Positions 16,480-27,894 are shown, counted from the stretch's first letter. The stretch: 64,000 nucleotides of DNA from Azohydromonas sediminis (GCF_003574675.1 NZ_QOAZ01000008.1:62001-126000); one strand, 5' to 3'. Notes: generated by a model from the sequence alone, not told the origin. Numbers and translations: made by a program.

Positions 16480-18101
16480 TCAGGCCGGCGTCCACAGCGC
16501 CGGCAGTTCGGGCAGCATGCGCAGGATGCGTGCCAGCTCGCCGCCGGCAACGAGCGCGGCCGCGTGCTCGATGTCGGGGGCGAGGTAACGGTCATGGTGC
16601 ATCGGCGCCACCGTCTTGCGCAGCAGGGCATGCACCGATTCGAGCACCGACGAGCTGGTCAGCGGGCGCAGGAACTCGATGCCCTGCGCCGCCGCGAGCA
16701 GCTCGATGCCGAGGATGCGCGCGACGTTGGCGATCATCGGCTGCAGCCGGCGCGCGGCGAACGTGGCCATGCTGACGTGGTCCTCCTGGTTCGCGCTGGT
16801 GGGCAGGCTGTCGACGCTGGCCGGGTGCGCGATCGACTTGTTCTCGCTGGCCAGCGCCGCCGCGGTGACGTGCGCGATCATGAAGCCGCTGTTGAGGCCC
16901 GGGTCGGCGGCGAGGAACGGCGGCAGGCGCGAGACGCCGCTGTCGATCAGCATCGCGATGCGCCGCTCGGCGATCGCGCCGACCTCGGCGATCGCGCAGG
17001 CCATCGCGTCGCACGCGAGCGCGACCGGCTCGGCGTGGAAGTTCCCGCCGGACAGCAGGCTGCCGTCGTCGGCGAACACGAGCGGGTTGTCGGTCACCGC
17101 GTTGGCCTCGCGCAGCAGCACTAGTGCGGCGTGGCGCAGCTGGTCGAGGCAGGCGCCGACCACCTGCGGCTGGCAGCGCAGGCAGTACGGGTCCTGCACG
17201 CGGTCGTCGCCGTCCAGCATCTGGCTCTGCCAGTGCTGGGCGCCCCCCTCGGGGGGCAAACGGCGCGCAGCGCCGGGCTGGGGACGCATCTCCCGGTGCG
17301 AGGCGCGGATCGCGCTGCCCTCGAGCAGGCGGCGGTAGTACTCGGCGACGTCGATCTGCCCCGGCTGGCCGCGCAGCGCGTGGATGCGCGGGTCGAACGG
17401 CGCGTCGCTGCCGCGCGCGGCGTCGACCGTCAGCGCGCCGACGACGAGCGCGGCCTCGAGCACCGGCTCGAACGACAGCAGCGCGTGCAGCGCCAGCGCG
17501 GTCGAGGTCTGCGTGCCGTTGATCAGCGCCAGGCCTTCCTTGGCGGCGAGCGCCAGCGGCGCGATGCCGGCCTCGCGCAGCACCGCGGCGGCCGGGCGGC
17601 GCGCCCCGTCGACGAGGAAGTCGCCTTCGCCCATCAGCGCGAGCGTCATGTGCGCGAGCGGCGCGAGGTCGCCCGAGGCGCCGACCGACCCCTGGTTCGG
17701 CACCCACGGCACGATGCCGGCGTTGAACACCGCGAGCAGCGTGTCGATCACGAGCGGGCGCACGCCCGAGTGCCCGCGCGCAAGGCTCGCCGCCTTCGTC
17801 GCGAGCATCAGCCGCACGACGGGCGGCGCCAGCGGCTCGCCGACGCCGACGCTGTGCGAGCGGATCAGCCGCAGCTGCAGCGTCGCGAGGTCGCCCTCGC
17901 CGATGCGCGTCGACGCGAGCTTGCCGAAACCGGTGTTGACGCCGTAGACGGCCGCGTCGCCGTGCGCGGCGCGCTGCACGACCGCGGCGCTGGCCGCGAT
18001 CGCCGCGTGCGCGGACGGCTCGAGCGCGAGCGCGACGCCGCCGGCGTGAATGGCCTGCAGGTCGTCGAGCGTGAGCCGCCCCGGGCGCAGCACGAGCGGC
18101 A

Positions 18102-18102
<1 letters not shown>
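16480..18102 (-). CDS. hutH: Histidine ammonia-lyase with an in-frame repeat insertion
   Basis: Deaminates L-histidine to trans-urocanate. The 540 residues are about 30 longer than usual. The self-forming MIO cofactor comes from Ala142-Ser143-Gly144 in [24 protein letters not shown] (53-62) and [17 protein letters not shown] are intact. Between RASH and [14 protein letters not shown], residues about 270-296 form an insert rich in Arg, Pro, Gln and Gly that has no place in the family; its DNA is a palindromic repeat. The frame is kept. The start ATG overlaps the hutU stop by 1 nt. Confidence 0.93.
17240..17288. repeat. Palindromic interspersed repeat inside hutH
   Basis: Two adjacent inverted repeats are seen: GCCCCCC-TC-GGGGGGC (17242-17257) and CGGCGC-GCA-GCGCCG (17261-17275), followed by a GGGCTGGGGACGCAT flank. 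I recognise this arrangement as resembling short intergenic repeats common in Comamonadaceae-like genomes. Here it lies inside a coding sequence and adds whole codons. Confidence 0.7.
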
Positions 18103-19805
<1,703 letters not shown>

Positions 19806-19840
19806 GGCGCCATGCCTCCGGCAGCAATCGGTGGGGAGCC

Positions 19841-19869
19841 ATCCTAGTTGTCTAGACAGGCTTAGGCAA
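19841..19869 (-). promoter_or_regulatory. hutU promoter with operator in the spacer
   Basis: On the minus strand TTGCCT (19869-19864) and TAGGAT (19846-19841) are spaced by exactly 17 nt. The palindrome TGTCTAGACA lies inside this spacer, so a bound repressor would block RNA polymerase directly. The leader to the hutU ATG is about 30 nt. Confidence 0.6.
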
Positions 19870-19876
19870 GTACGAT
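19848..19876 (+). promoter_or_regulatory. Probable hutC promoter
   Basis: TTGTCT (19848-19853) and TACGAT (19871-19876) are spaced by 17 nt. The -35 overlaps the operator palindrome. Transcription would begin near 19883, next to the ATG at 19884, giving a nearly leaderless hutC message. Confidence 0.45.
19849..19858. promoter_or_regulatory. HutC-like operator TGTCTAGACA
   Basis: A perfect 10-bp palindrome in the hutU-hutC intergenic space. It resembles the TGTATATACA-type core reported for HutC targets of GntR regulators, and it sits in both divergent promoters. Urocanate release of HutC would induce both operons. Binding is inferred from position and symmetry only. Confidence 0.6.
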
Positions 19877-19883
19877 GACCGTC

Positions 19884-20597
19884 ATGGTTTCCCCGCATCC
19901 GCTGCCGCCGTACGCGCGCGTCAAGCAGTTCCTGAAGGACGGCCTGGCCGCGGGCACCTGGCCGCCGGGCGCGCAGATGCCGTCGGAAGCCGAGCTGGTC
20001 GCGCGCTTCGGCGTCAGCCGCATGACGGTCAACCGCGCACTGCGCGAGCTGCAGGCCGAGGGACTCGTCGAGCGCAGCCAGGGCATCGGCACGTTCGCGG
20101 CCCGGCTGCACCGTGTCTCGAGCACGCTGACGATCCGCGACCTGCACGAGGAGATCGAGTCGCGCGGCCACCGCCACGAGGCGCGCGTGCACGTGCAGCG
20201 CGCCGAGACCGCGCCGGCGTCGCTGGCGGCGCAGCTGGGGCTCGCACCGGGTGCGCGCGTGTTCCACACGCTGATCGTGCACCTCGAGAACGGTGTGCCG
20301 CTGCAGTGCGAGGACCGCTACGTCAACCCGGCGTGCAGCCCGCGCTACCTCGACGCCGACTTCACCGCGACGACGCCGACGCAGGTGCTGTTCGAGACGA
20401 CGGCACTGTGGCGCGCGCAGTACACGATCGAGGCCGCCACCGCGACCGCCGACGAGGCGCGGCTGCTGGGCATCGGCGCGCGCGAGCCGTGCCTGGTCGT
20501 CACGCGGCGCACGTTCACGCGCGACGCGGTGATCACGCTGGCGCGGCTGGTGCACCCGGGCACGCGCTACCAGCTGCAGGGAGACTTCCAGCTGTGA
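19884..20597 (+). CDS. hutC: HutC, GntR-family repressor of histidine utilisation
   Basis: A 237-residue regulator with an N-terminal winged helix-turn-helix ([22 protein letters not shown], split at its centre by the usual turn) and a C-terminal UTRA ligand domain that should bind urocanate. GPLs such as [12 protein letters not shown] and [16 protein letters not shown] are typical of HutC. An ATG at 19875 would add three residues, but it overlaps the -10 hexamer, so 19884 is preferred. It heads hutC-hutD-hutI-hutG-hutF, each overlapping the next by a few bases. Confidence 0.93.
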   Translation: MVSPHPLPPYARVKQFLKDGLAAGTWPPGAQMPSEAELVARFGVSRMTVNRALRELQAEGLVERSQGIGTFAARLHRVSSTLTIRDLHEEIESRGHRHEARVHVQRAETAPASLAAQLGLAPGARVFHTLIVHLENGVPLQCEDRYVNPACSPRYLDADFTATTPTQVLFETTALWRAQYTIEAATATADEARLLGIGAREPCLVVTRRTFTRDAVITLARLVHPGTRYQLQGDFQL

Positions 20598-21181
20598 CTT
20601 CCATGTCCGAGGGCCGGTCCGTCGCGCTGCTCGCCGACTGCCCGCCGCAGCCCTGGCGCAACGGCGGCGGCACCACGCGCGAACTGCTCGCGTGGCCGCC
20701 GGCGCGCGGCGCGCACGAGCCGTGGCGCCTGCGCGTCAGCGTTGCCGAGATCGCCGCCGATGGCCCGTTCTCGTCGTTTCCCGGCGTCGAGCGCTGGTTC
20801 GCGGTGCTGCGCGGCGACGGCGTGCGTCTGGCGCTGCCGTCGGGCGACGTGACGCTCACGCCGGACGACGCGCCGCTGGCCTTCGACGGTGAGGCGGCGC
20901 CGATGTGCCGCCTCGTTGCCGGACCGACGCGCGACCTCAATGTGATGGCGCGCCGTGGCGCGGGCGTGGCCACGCTGCGCATCGCGGCGCCGGGCAGCCG
21001 GCTCGAGGGCGACGTCGCGCTGCGCGCGCTGTACACCGACGCGGCCGCGCTGCTCGACGTCGACGGCCGCATCGAAGCGCTGGCCCCCGGCACGCTCTGG
21101 TGGTCCGATGTGCGCGACGCGGCGGCGTGGACGCTGCGCGAGGGCCGGCGCGCGTTCTGGCTGACGCTGGAGGATGCATGA
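20594..21181 (+). CDS. hutD: HutD family protein
   Basis: A 195-residue cupin-like protein of the HutD family. The typical start [14 protein letters not shown] and [21 protein letters not shown] are present. HutD is found in many hut operons; in Pseudomonas it has been proposed to limit the upper level of hut expression. GTG at 20594 overlaps the hutC stop and has AGGGAG about 10 nt upstream. ATG at 20603 is the alternative. The stop overlaps the hutI ATG. Confidence 0.9.
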   Translation: MTSMSEGRSVALLADCPPQPWRNGGGTTRELLAWPPARGAHEPWRLRVSVAEIAADGPFSSFPGVERWFAVLRGDGVRLALPSGDVTLTPDDAPLAFDGEAAPMCRLVAGPTRDLNVMARRGAGVATLRIAAPGSRLEGDVALRALYTDAAALLDVDGRIEALAPGTLWWSDVRDAAAWTLREGRRAFWLTLEDA

Positions 21182-22419
21182 CCGACACCGACGCGATCCC
21201 GCCGCCCGCCGGCCGCACCCTCTGGCGCGGCGCGCGGCTGGCCACGCTCGCCGATCCCGCCGGCTGGGGCTGGATCGAGCGTGGCGCGATCATCACCGCG
21301 GGCGACGCGATCGCCTGGGTCGGCGCCGAGTCCGAGCTGCCGCGCGACGCCGGCGTCACCGCCGAAGTCGACCTCGGCGGCGCCGTCGTCACGCCCGGGC
21401 TGGTCGACTGCCACACGCACCTCGTCTACGCCGGCGACCGCGCGGCCGAGTTCGAGCTGCGGCTGCAGGGCGCGAGCTACGAAGCGATCGCGCGCGCCGG
21501 CGGCGGCATCCGCGCGACGGTGGCGGCCACCCGCGCCGCCGACGAGGCCACGCTGTACGCCGCCGCGCGGCGTCGCGCCCTCGCGCTGCGCGCCGAGGGC
21601 GTGACGACGCTCGAGATCAAGTCGGGCTACGGCCTCGCGCTCGAGCACGAGGCGCGCTGCCTGCGCGTGGCGCGCCGCCTCGGGCGCGAGCTGCCGCTCA
21701 CGGTGCGCACGACGTGCCTGGCCGCGCACGCGCTGCCGCCCGAGTTCGACGGGCGCGCCGACGACTACGTCGACGCGGTGTGCGCGTGGCTGCCGGCGCT
21801 GCACGCCGACGGGCTCGTCGACGCGGTCGACGCGTTTTGTGAGCGCATCGCGTTCACGCCGGCGCAGACGCGGCGCGTGTTCGAGGCGGCGCGCGCGCTG
21901 GGCCTGCCGGTCAAGCTGCACGCCGAGCAGCTCAGCGACCAGGGCGGCGCCGCGCTCGCTGCGGCGTTCGGTGCGCTGTCGTGCGACCATCTGGAGCACC
22001 TGAGCGACGCCGGCATCGCTGCGATGGCGCGCGCCGGCACGGTCGCGGTGCTGCTGCCTGGTGCGTTCTACTTCCTGCGCGAGACGAAGCTGCCGCCGGT
22101 CGACGCGCTGCGCGCGGCCGGCGTGCCGATCGCGCTGGCGACCGACCACAATCCGGGATCGTCGCCGACGCTGTCGCCGCTGCTGATGCTCAACATGGCC
22201 TGCATGCTGTTCCGGCTCACGCCCGACGAGGCGCTGCGCGGCGTCACCGTCCACGGCGCGCGTGCGCTCGGCCTGCACGACCGCGGGCGCCTGGCCGCCG
22301 GGCTGCGCGCCGACTTCGTCGCCTGGGGCGTGGGCCACCCGCGCGAACTGGCCTACGCCTTCGGCCAGCGCCCGACGTGCCGGGTGGTGCAAGGCGGGCG
22401 CGAGGAGCCGCTGCGATGA
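21178..22419 (+). CDS. hutI: Imidazolonepropionase
   Basis: Hydrolyses imidazolone-5-propionate to N-formimino-L-glutamate. It is a 413-residue amidohydrolase-fold enzyme. The metal-binding HxH is His79/His81 in [20 protein letters not shown] near residue 148, [12 protein letters not shown] and the late metal ligand in [11 protein letters not shown] are all intact. The ATG overlaps the hutD stop (ATGA), and the stop overlaps the hutG ATG, so translation is coupled. Confidence 0.96.
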   Translation: MTDTDAIPPPAGRTLWRGARLATLADPAGWGWIERGAIITAGDAIAWVGAESELPRDAGVTAEVDLGGAVVTPGLVDCHTHLVYAGDRAAEFELRLQGASYEAIARAGGGIRATVAATRAADEATLYAAARRRALALRAEGVTTLEIKSGYGLALEHEARCLRVARRLGRELPLTVRTTCLAAHALPPEFDGRADDYVDAVCAWLPALHADGLVDAVDAFCERIAFTPAQTRRVFEAARALGLPVKLHAEQLSDQGGAALAAAFGALSCDHLEHLSDAGIAAMARAGTVAVLLPGAFYFLRETKLPPVDALRAAGVPIALATDHNPGSSPTLSPLLMLNMACMLFRLTPDEALRGVTVHGARALGLHDRGRLAAGLRADFVAWGVGHPRELAYAFGQRPTCRVVQGGREEPLR

Positions 22420-23219
22420 CCGCCGCGACGTTCACGCTGCGCCGCGGCCGCACGCCGCTGCTGGTGAGCCTGCCGCACGTCGGCACGCACGTCCCGCCGG
22501 CGATCGCGTCGCGGCTGGTCGACCGCGCCCGCGCGGTCGAAGACACCGACTGGCACCTCGAGGCGATCTACGCGCCGATCGCCGACGAACTCGGCGCGAG
22601 CCTGATCGTGCCCGTGCACTCGCGCTACGTCGTCGACCTGAACCGCCCGCCCGAGAACGCCCCGATGTACCCGGGCGCGAACAACACCGAGCTGGTGCCG
22701 ACGCGCTTCTTCAGCGGCGATGCGCTGTACCGCGACGGCTGTGCCCCCGACGACGCCGACGTCGCCGCACGCCTGAACGCATATTGGCGCCCGTACCACG
22801 ACGCGCTCGCCGCCGAGCTCGCGCGGCTGAAGGCCGAGCACGGCGTCGCGCTGCTGTGGGACGGGCACAGCATCAAGTCGACGCTGCCGTGGCTGTTCGA
22901 CGGCACGCTGCCCGACCTCAATCTCGGCACCGCCGGCGGCACGAGCTGCGCGCCGACGCTGCGCGAGGCACTCGCCGGCGTGCTGCGCGGGCAGCACGCG
23001 TACACCCACGTCGTCGACGGCCGGTTCAAGGGCGGCTGGATCACGCGCCACTACGGCCGCCCCGGCGACGGCGTGCACGCGGTGCAGATGGAAATGTGCT
23101 GGTCGACGTACATGGACGAGCAGCCGCCGTACCGCATCGATCCGGCGCGCGCCGGGCGGCTGCGCCCGGTGCTGCGCGAACTGCTGCGCACGATGCTGGC
23201 ATGGAGGCCGGGTGACTGA
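22416..23219 (+). CDS. hutG: N-formylglutamate deformylase
   Basis: Final step of the five-step hut route: formylglutamate to glutamate and formate. It has 267 residues. Family landmarks are [12 protein letters not shown] near the start, [23 protein letters not shown] with a probable metal-binding histidine, and [11 protein letters not shown]. The presence of this gene together with hutF shows that formiminoglutamate is deiminated rather than split to formamide. The stop lies 8 nt inside hutF. Confidence 0.95.
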   Translation: MTAATFTLRRGRTPLLVSLPHVGTHVPPAIASRLVDRARAVEDTDWHLEAIYAPIADELGASLIVPVHSRYVVDLNRPPENAPMYPGANNTELVPTRFFSGDALYRDGCAPDDADVAARLNAYWRPYHDALAAELARLKAEHGVALLWDGHSIKSTLPWLFDGTLPDLNLGTAGGTSCAPTLREALAGVLRGQHAYTHVVDGRFKGGWITRHYGRPGDGVHAVQMEMCWSTYMDEQPPYRIDPARAGRLRPVLRELLRTMLAWRPGD

Positions 23220-24597
23220 GCCGCTGCTGTGGGCGCCGCGCGCGTGGCTGCCCACGGGCTGGGGCGAGCGTGTGCTGCTGCGCGTCGGTGCCGACGGCTG
23301 CTGGTCCGAGGTGACGCCGGGCGTCACGCAGCCGCCGCCCGGCGCCGAAGTGCTCGGCGGCCCGCTGCTGCCGGGGCTGGTCGACGCGCACAGCCACGCG
23401 TTCCAGCGCGCCTTCGCCGGGCTCGCCGAACGGCGCGAGAGCGAAGCCGACGACTTCTGGAGCTGGCGCGACCGCATGTACCGCGTCGCGCTGCGCGTCA
23501 CGCCGGCGCAGCTGCGCGCCGTCGCGGCGATGCTGTACCTCGAGCTGCTCGACGGCGGCTACACGCAGGTGTGCGAGTTCCACTACCTGCACCACGACGC
23601 CGACGGCCGCCCGTACGCCGACCCGCTCGCGACGTCGTGGGCGCTCGCCGACGCCGCGGCCGAGGCCGGCGTCGGGCTGACGCTGATGCCGGTGCTGTAC
23701 GAGCGTGCCGGCTTCGCGCAGCCGGTGCTGCGCGACGACCAGCGCCGCTTCGCGACGACGGCGGCATCGGTGTGGCAGATGGCGCGCGCGATCGCCGCAA
23801 GCGGCCGGCCGGCGCTGACCGCGGGTGTCGCGATCCACTCGCTGCGGGCGGCGGCGCCGGCGTCGATCCACGCGCTGCGGCGCGCGGCCGCCGACTTCGA
23901 CGGCCCGATCCACGTCCACGCCGCCGAGCAGACCGCCGAGGTCGACGACTGCGTCGCCGCGACCGGCGCGCGGCCGATCGAGTGGCTCGCGCGCGAAGGC
24001 CTGCTCGACGCGCGCTGGCAGCTCGTGCACGCGACGCACGCGCTGCCGGCGGAGATCGATGCGGTGGCCGCCAGCGGTGCCGGGGTGGTGATCTGCCCGA
24101 CGACGGAGGCCAACCTCGGCGACGGCCTGCCCGACCTGCCGCGCTGGCTCGCTGCCGGCGTGCCGCTGGCCGTCGGCTCCGACAGCCACGTCACGCGCGA
24201 CTGGCGCGAGGAGCTGCGCTGGCTCGACTACGGCCAGCGCCTCGTGCGGCGGCAGCGCAACGTCGCCGCCGCGCCGGCGCAGGGCCGCGCGTCGACGGCC
24301 GAGCGGCTGTTCGACGCCGTGCTGCGCGGCGGTGGGGCCGCCGCGGGGCAGCGCCGCTGGGGGTTGCAGCCGGGCGGGCGCGCCGACGCGCTGCTCGCCG
24401 ACACGCGCGACCCGGCGCTCGCCGGCGTGCCGGCCGGGCGCTGGCTCGACGCCGCCGTGTTCTCCAGTCCGTCGCGGCCGTGGGCGGGCGTGCTCGTCGC
24501 CGGGCGCTGGGCCGTGCGCGGTGGCGTGCACCCGCGGCGCGAGGCCATCGTCGCCGGCTTCGAGGCGGCGATGCACGAGCTGTGGTGCGAACGATGA
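23212..24597 (+). CDS. hutF: Formimidoylglutamate deiminase
   Basis: Deaminates N-formimino-L-glutamate to N-formyl-L-glutamate plus ammonia. The 461-residue amidohydrolase has His60/His62 in LVDAHSHAFQRAFAG, a metal histidine in HVHAAEQ, and the late aspartate in GSDSHVTRDWREELRW. GTG at 23212 overlaps the hutG stop by 8 nt. It closes the rightward hut operon. The following 66 bases before the lipoprotein gene hold nothing recognisable. Confidence 0.95.
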   Translation: MTEPLLWAPRAWLPTGWGERVLLRVGADGCWSEVTPGVTQPPPGAEVLGGPLLPGLVDAHSHAFQRAFAGLAERRESEADDFWSWRDRMYRVALRVTPAQLRAVAAMLYLELLDGGYTQVCEFHYLHHDADGRPYADPLATSWALADAAAEAGVGLTLMPVLYERAGFAQPVLRDDQRRFATTAASVWQMARAIAASGRPALTAGVAIHSLRAAAPASIHALRRAAADFDGPIHVHAAEQTAEVDDCVAATGARPIEWLAREGLLDARWQLVHATHALPAEIDAVAASGAGVVICPTTEANLGDGLPDLPRWLAAGVPLAVGSDSHVTRDWREELRWLDYGQRLVRRQRNVAAAPAQGRASTAERLFDAVLRGGGAAAGQRRWGLQPGGRADALLADTRDPALAGVPAGRWLDAAVFSSPSRPWAGVLVAGRWAVRGGVHPRREAIVAGFEAAMHELWCER

Positions 24598-24663
24598 ACG
24601 CGAATCGCCGGACCGGGCGCTGCGCGTGCCGGTTGGCGGTGTCGCGATGACGAGGAGCTGTCG

Positions 24664-25020
24664 ATGACGGGTTGGCATCGTTCGACTGCTTTGGCCGCGC
24701 TGTCGATCGCGCTGGTGGTGACCGGCTGCGCGTCGGCGCCGGCAGGACCGACGCCCGAAGTGGTGGCGCTCGAACGGCGTCTGCAGGCGGCCGAAGCGCG
24801 GCTCGACTCGCTCGAACGCTTCGTCGCCGCGGTGCCGGCGCCGCCGCTGCGGCCGCGCGACGAGATCGAGGCGCACGTGCGCACGCTGGAGGCGCGGCGT
24901 GCCGAGATGCTGCTGCGCTATACGCCGGTGCACCCCGCGGTGCGCGAGATCGACCTGAGCCTGCGGCTGCTGCGGCTGCAGCTCGAGGTGCTCGACCAGG
25001 CCGCGAAGGCGCCGAAGTGA
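24664..25020 (+). CDS. Small lipoprotein with Wzz-like helical segment
   Basis: A 118-residue predicted lipoprotein: the signal sequence ends in a lipobox VTGC with Cys22. An amphipathic coiled coil (32-53) is followed by a proline-rich break and a second helix pair. Residues 82-95 (LLRYTPVHPAVR) resemble the tip motif of polysaccharide co-polymerases and chain-length determinants, where a long helix turns at RYxxxHP. There is no membrane or kinase part. An AGGAG ribosome site precedes the ATG. I do not recognise a named family, and function is unknown. Confidence 0.7.
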   Translation: MTGWHRSTALAALSIALVVTGCASAPAGPTPEVVALERRLQAAEARLDSLERFVAAVPAPPLRPRDEIEAHVRTLEARRAEMLLRYTPVHPAVREIDLSLRLLRLQLEVLDQAAKAPK

Positions 25021-25047
25021 GGCCGTCGTCGTGCGCGCGCCGGGCGC

Positions 25048-26169
25048 TCAGCCCGCGACGCCCAGCGCCTGCTCGGCGCTGACGAACGGCAGCCCCTGCG
25101 CCTCGGCGACCGCGGCGCAGGTCACGCGGCCGCGGTGCACGTTGAGGCCGCGGCGCAGGTGCGGGTCGTCGACGAGGGCGCGCTCGCCCTTCGCGGCCAG
25201 CGCCAGCCCGAATGGCAGCGTCGCGTGGTTCAGCGCGTGGCTCGACGTCAGCGGCACCGCGCCCGGCATGTTGGCCACCGCGTAGTGCACGATGCCGTCG
25301 ACGACGTAAGTCGGCGCGTCGTGCGTCGTCGGCCGCGAGGTCTCGAAGCAGCCGCCCTGGTCGATCGAGACGTCGACCAGTACCGCGAGCGGCTTCATCG
25401 CGGCCAGCATCGCGCGCGTGACGAGCTGCGGTGCGCGCGCGCCGGGCACCAGCGCGGCGCCGACGACGACGTCGGCCGCGCGCAGCTCGTCGTCGATCGC
25501 CTCGCGCGTGGCCAGCCGCGTGCGCACGCGCCCGCCGAACAGCTCGTCGAGCGCGCGCAGCCGCGGCAGCGTGCGGTTGATCACCGTGACTTCGCAGCCC
25601 AGGCCCACCGCCATGCGCGCCGCGTGCGTGCCGACGACGCCGGCACCGAGCACGACGACGCGCGCCGGTGGCACACCCGGCACACCGCCGAGCAGCAGCC
25701 CGCGGCCGCCGGCGGGCTTGCGCAGCGCGAACGCCGCCGCCTCAATCGCCAGGCGACCGGCGACTTCGCTCATCGGCGCGAGCAGCGGCAGGCCGCCGGC
25801 GGCGTCGGTCACCGTCTCGTAGGCCACCGCGGTGCAGCCGCTGTCGAGCAGCGCGCGCGTGAGCGCCGCATCGGGGGCCAGGTGCAGGTAGGTGAACAGG
25901 ATCTGCCCCTCGCGCAGCCAGCGCCTTTCGTCGCCGAGCGGCTCCTTGACCTTGACGATCAGCGCGCACCCGGCCCAGACCTCCTCGGCGGTGTCGACGA
26001 CGCGTGCGCCGGCGGCGGCGAAGGTGGCGTCGTCGGCGCCGATGCCGGTTCCGGCGCCAGCCTGCACCCACACCTCGTGGCCAGCCGCCACGTACTCACG
26101 CACGGCGGCCGGCGTCAGGCCGACGCGGTGTTCCTGCGGCTTGGTCTCCTTGGGCACGCCGACGCGCAT
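25048..26169 (-). CDS. ald: Alanine dehydrogenase
   Basis: NAD-dependent oxidative deamination of L-alanine to pyruvate, reversible. The 373 residues have normal length. Family residues Arg15 (QEHRVGL), Lys75 (VKVKEP) and His96 (TYLHLA) are at the expected positions. The nucleotide fold is VVVLGAGVVGTHAARMA, and the catalytic region VDVSIDQGGCFETSRPTTH is intact. The ATG at 26169 opens with the diagnostic MRVGVPKE. It is divergent from an ornithine-cyclodeaminase-family gene 76 nt away. Confidence 0.95.
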   Translation of the reverse strand: MRVGVPKETKPQEHRVGLTPAAVREYVAAGHEVWVQAGAGTGIGADDATFAAAGARVVDTAEEVWAGCALIVKVKEPLGDERRWLREGQILFTYLHLAPDAALTRALLDSGCTAVAYETVTDAAGGLPLLAPMSEVAGRLAIEAAAFALRKPAGGRGLLLGGVPGVPPARVVVLGAGVVGTHAARMAVGLGCEVTVINRTLPRLRALDELFGGRVRTRLATREAIDDELRAADVVVGAALVPGARAPQLVTRAMLAAMKPLAVLVDVSIDQGGCFETSRPTTHDAPTYVVDGIVHYAVANMPGAVPLTSSHALNHATLPFGLALAAKGERALVDDPHLRRGLNVHRGRVTCAAVAEAQGLPFVSAEQALGVAG

Positions 26170-26245
26170 CGTTGGTCTCCCGTACTTCGTCTCGCTTCCG
26201 CGAGGGCCCGAGTATGCTGCGGGCCAACCGCTGCCGCTGCCCCCG

Positions 26246-27178
26246 ATGCGACTGTTCGACGCCGACGCCACCCGTGCCGCGCTGCCGTTCGAGCGGCTCG
26301 TGCCGGCGCTGCGCGAGATGTTCGCCGCTGGCTGCGCGGTGCCGCCGCGGCACGTGCACACGATCGGCGCCGACGCGGGGGCGGTGACGTCGCTGCTGAT
26401 GCCGGCGTGGACCGCGCGCCACTACGGGGTCAAGGTCGTCAACGTCGCTGCGCACAACGCCGCGCGTGGCTTGCCGGCGGTGCACGCGACTTACACGCTG
26501 TTCGACGCCGCCACCGGCGCGCCGTGTGCGCTGATCGACGGCGACGTGATCACTGCGCGCCGCACGGCGGCGGCCTCGGCGCTGGCGGCGTCGTTCCTCG
26601 CGCGCGACGACGCGCGTCACCTGCTCGTCGTCGGCGCGGGCCGCATCGCGCGGCTGCTGCCGGCGGCGTACCGCGCGGTGCGCCCGATCGGGCGCGTCAC
26701 GGTGTGGGCGCGGCGGCGCGACGCGGCGCGCGCGCTGGCGGCCGACTGGCACCGCGAAGGCTTCGACGCCGTCGCGGCCGACGACCTCGACGCCGCCGTC
26801 GGCGCGGCCCACATCGTCAGCTGCGCGACGCTGGCCGACGAGCCGCTCGTGCACGGCCGGCACCTGCGCGCGGGCAGCCACCTCGACCTGATCGGCGGCT
26901 TCACGCCGGCGATGCGCGAGGCCGACGACGACTGCTTTGCGGGCGCCGCGATCTACGTCGACACCGACGAGGCGCTCGCCAAGAGCGGCGACCTGCTCGC
27001 GCCGATGGCGCGCGGCGTCTTCGCCGCCACCGACGTGCGCGGCACGCTGGCCGCGCTGTGCCGCGGCGACACGCGCGGGCGGCGTTCGCGCGACGAGCGC
27101 ACCGTCTTCAAGTCGGTCGGCACCGCGCTCGAAGACCTCGCCGCGGCGATCCTCGTCGACGCGACGGCGCGCGGCTGA
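26246..27178 (+). CDS. Ornithine cyclodeaminase / mu-crystallin family protein
   Basis: A 310-residue NAD(P)-dependent enzyme. The family includes ornithine cyclodeaminase, alanine dehydrogenase of archaeal type and delta-1-pyrroline-2-carboxylate reductase. Seen are VKVVNVAAHNAARGLP, the ARRTAAASALAA stretch, the nucleotide fold VVGAGRIARLLPAAYRAV and FKSVGTALEDLAAA near the end. The exact substrate cannot be told apart by eye; a role in proline, hydroxyproline or ornithine conversion is plausible. It is divergent from ald. Confidence 0.85.
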   Translation: MRLFDADATRAALPFERLVPALREMFAAGCAVPPRHVHTIGADAGAVTSLLMPAWTARHYGVKVVNVAAHNAARGLPAVHATYTLFDAATGAPCALIDGDVITARRTAAASALAASFLARDDARHLLVVGAGRIARLLPAAYRAVRPIGRVTVWARRRDAARALAADWHREGFDAVAADDLDAAVGAAHIVSCATLADEPLVHGRHLRAGSHLDLIGGFTPAMREADDDCFAGAAIYVDTDEALAKSGDLLAPMARGVFAATDVRGTLAALCRGDTRGRRSRDERTVFKSVGTALEDLAAAILVDATARG

Positions 27179-27240
27179 CCGCCCGAGCCGCCGCCGGTGC
27201 CCGCGCTGCGCCCCGATCCCGCCCGACCCCGAGAGCCCCG

Positions 27241-27882
27241 ATGAGCCGACCGATGACGCTGACCGCCACCCACCGTTTCGAACCCGTCCGCACGGCGCTC
27301 GCCGCGGCGCTGCTCGCGCTGGCGCTGCCGTGCGCGGCGCAGAGCGCGATCACCGTCTACGCCGGTGCGCGTGCCGGCGGCGCGTTCACCGACGAGGTCG
27401 ACGGCCGCACGCTGACGCTCGAGGGCGGCGCAGCCTGGGCCGCCAGCCTGGACTGGCCGCTCGGCGACGGCCGGCAGATGCAGCTGTTCGTCTCGCGCCA
27501 GCGCAGCGGCCTGCCCGGCTCGGCGTTCGGCGAGACGGGTACGGTCGCCGTCGACGTGACGCATGTCCACGTCGGTGGGCGCGTCTTCATCGACGGCGAT
27601 GCCGCGAGGGGCGGTGCCTACGCCGTCGGCGGCCTCGGCGTCACGCACTTCTCGCCCGGCCTCGACGGGCTGACGAGCGAGACGCGGCCATCGATGAACG
27701 TCGGCCTCGGCCTGCAATGGCCGCTGGCGCCGGCGGTGGCGCTGCGCGCCGAGCTGCGCGGCCACGTGACGCTCGTCAACAGCCGCGGCGGCTTCTTCTG
27801 CTCGGGCGGATGCGTGGTGTCGATCAAGGGCGGCACGCTGACGCAGGCCGAGGCGCTGCTCGGCCTGTCGGTCGGGTTCTAG
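27241..27882 (+). CDS. Exported outer-membrane beta-barrel-like protein
   Basis: A 213-residue protein with a signal peptide (residues 1-34, ending CAAQS) and a mature part made of alternating Gly/aromatic strands that close with the terminal phenylalanine typical of outer-membrane barrels (ALLGLSVGF). About eight strands fit an OmpW/OmpA-like small barrel. One loop near residue 183 carries two close cysteines (FCSGGC), perhaps a disulfide. I cannot assign a function. ATG at 27253 is an alternative start. Confidence 0.7.
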   Translation: MSRPMTLTATHRFEPVRTALAAALLALALPCAAQSAITVYAGARAGGAFTDEVDGRTLTLEGGAAWAASLDWPLGDGRQMQLFVSRQRSGLPGSAFGETGTVAVDVTHVHVGGRVFIDGDAARGGAYAVGGLGVTHFSPGLDGLTSETRPSMNVGLGLQWPLAPAVALRAELRGHVTLVNSRGGFFCSGGCVVSIKGGTLTQAEALLGLSVGF

Positions 27883-27894
27883 CGTGCGCGGCGT

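Noticed and set aside
19875-19883. ATG at 19875 as hutC start
   Set aside because: It overlaps the predicted -10 hexamer, and the ATG at 19884 gives the usual HutC N-terminus. The choice remains provisional.
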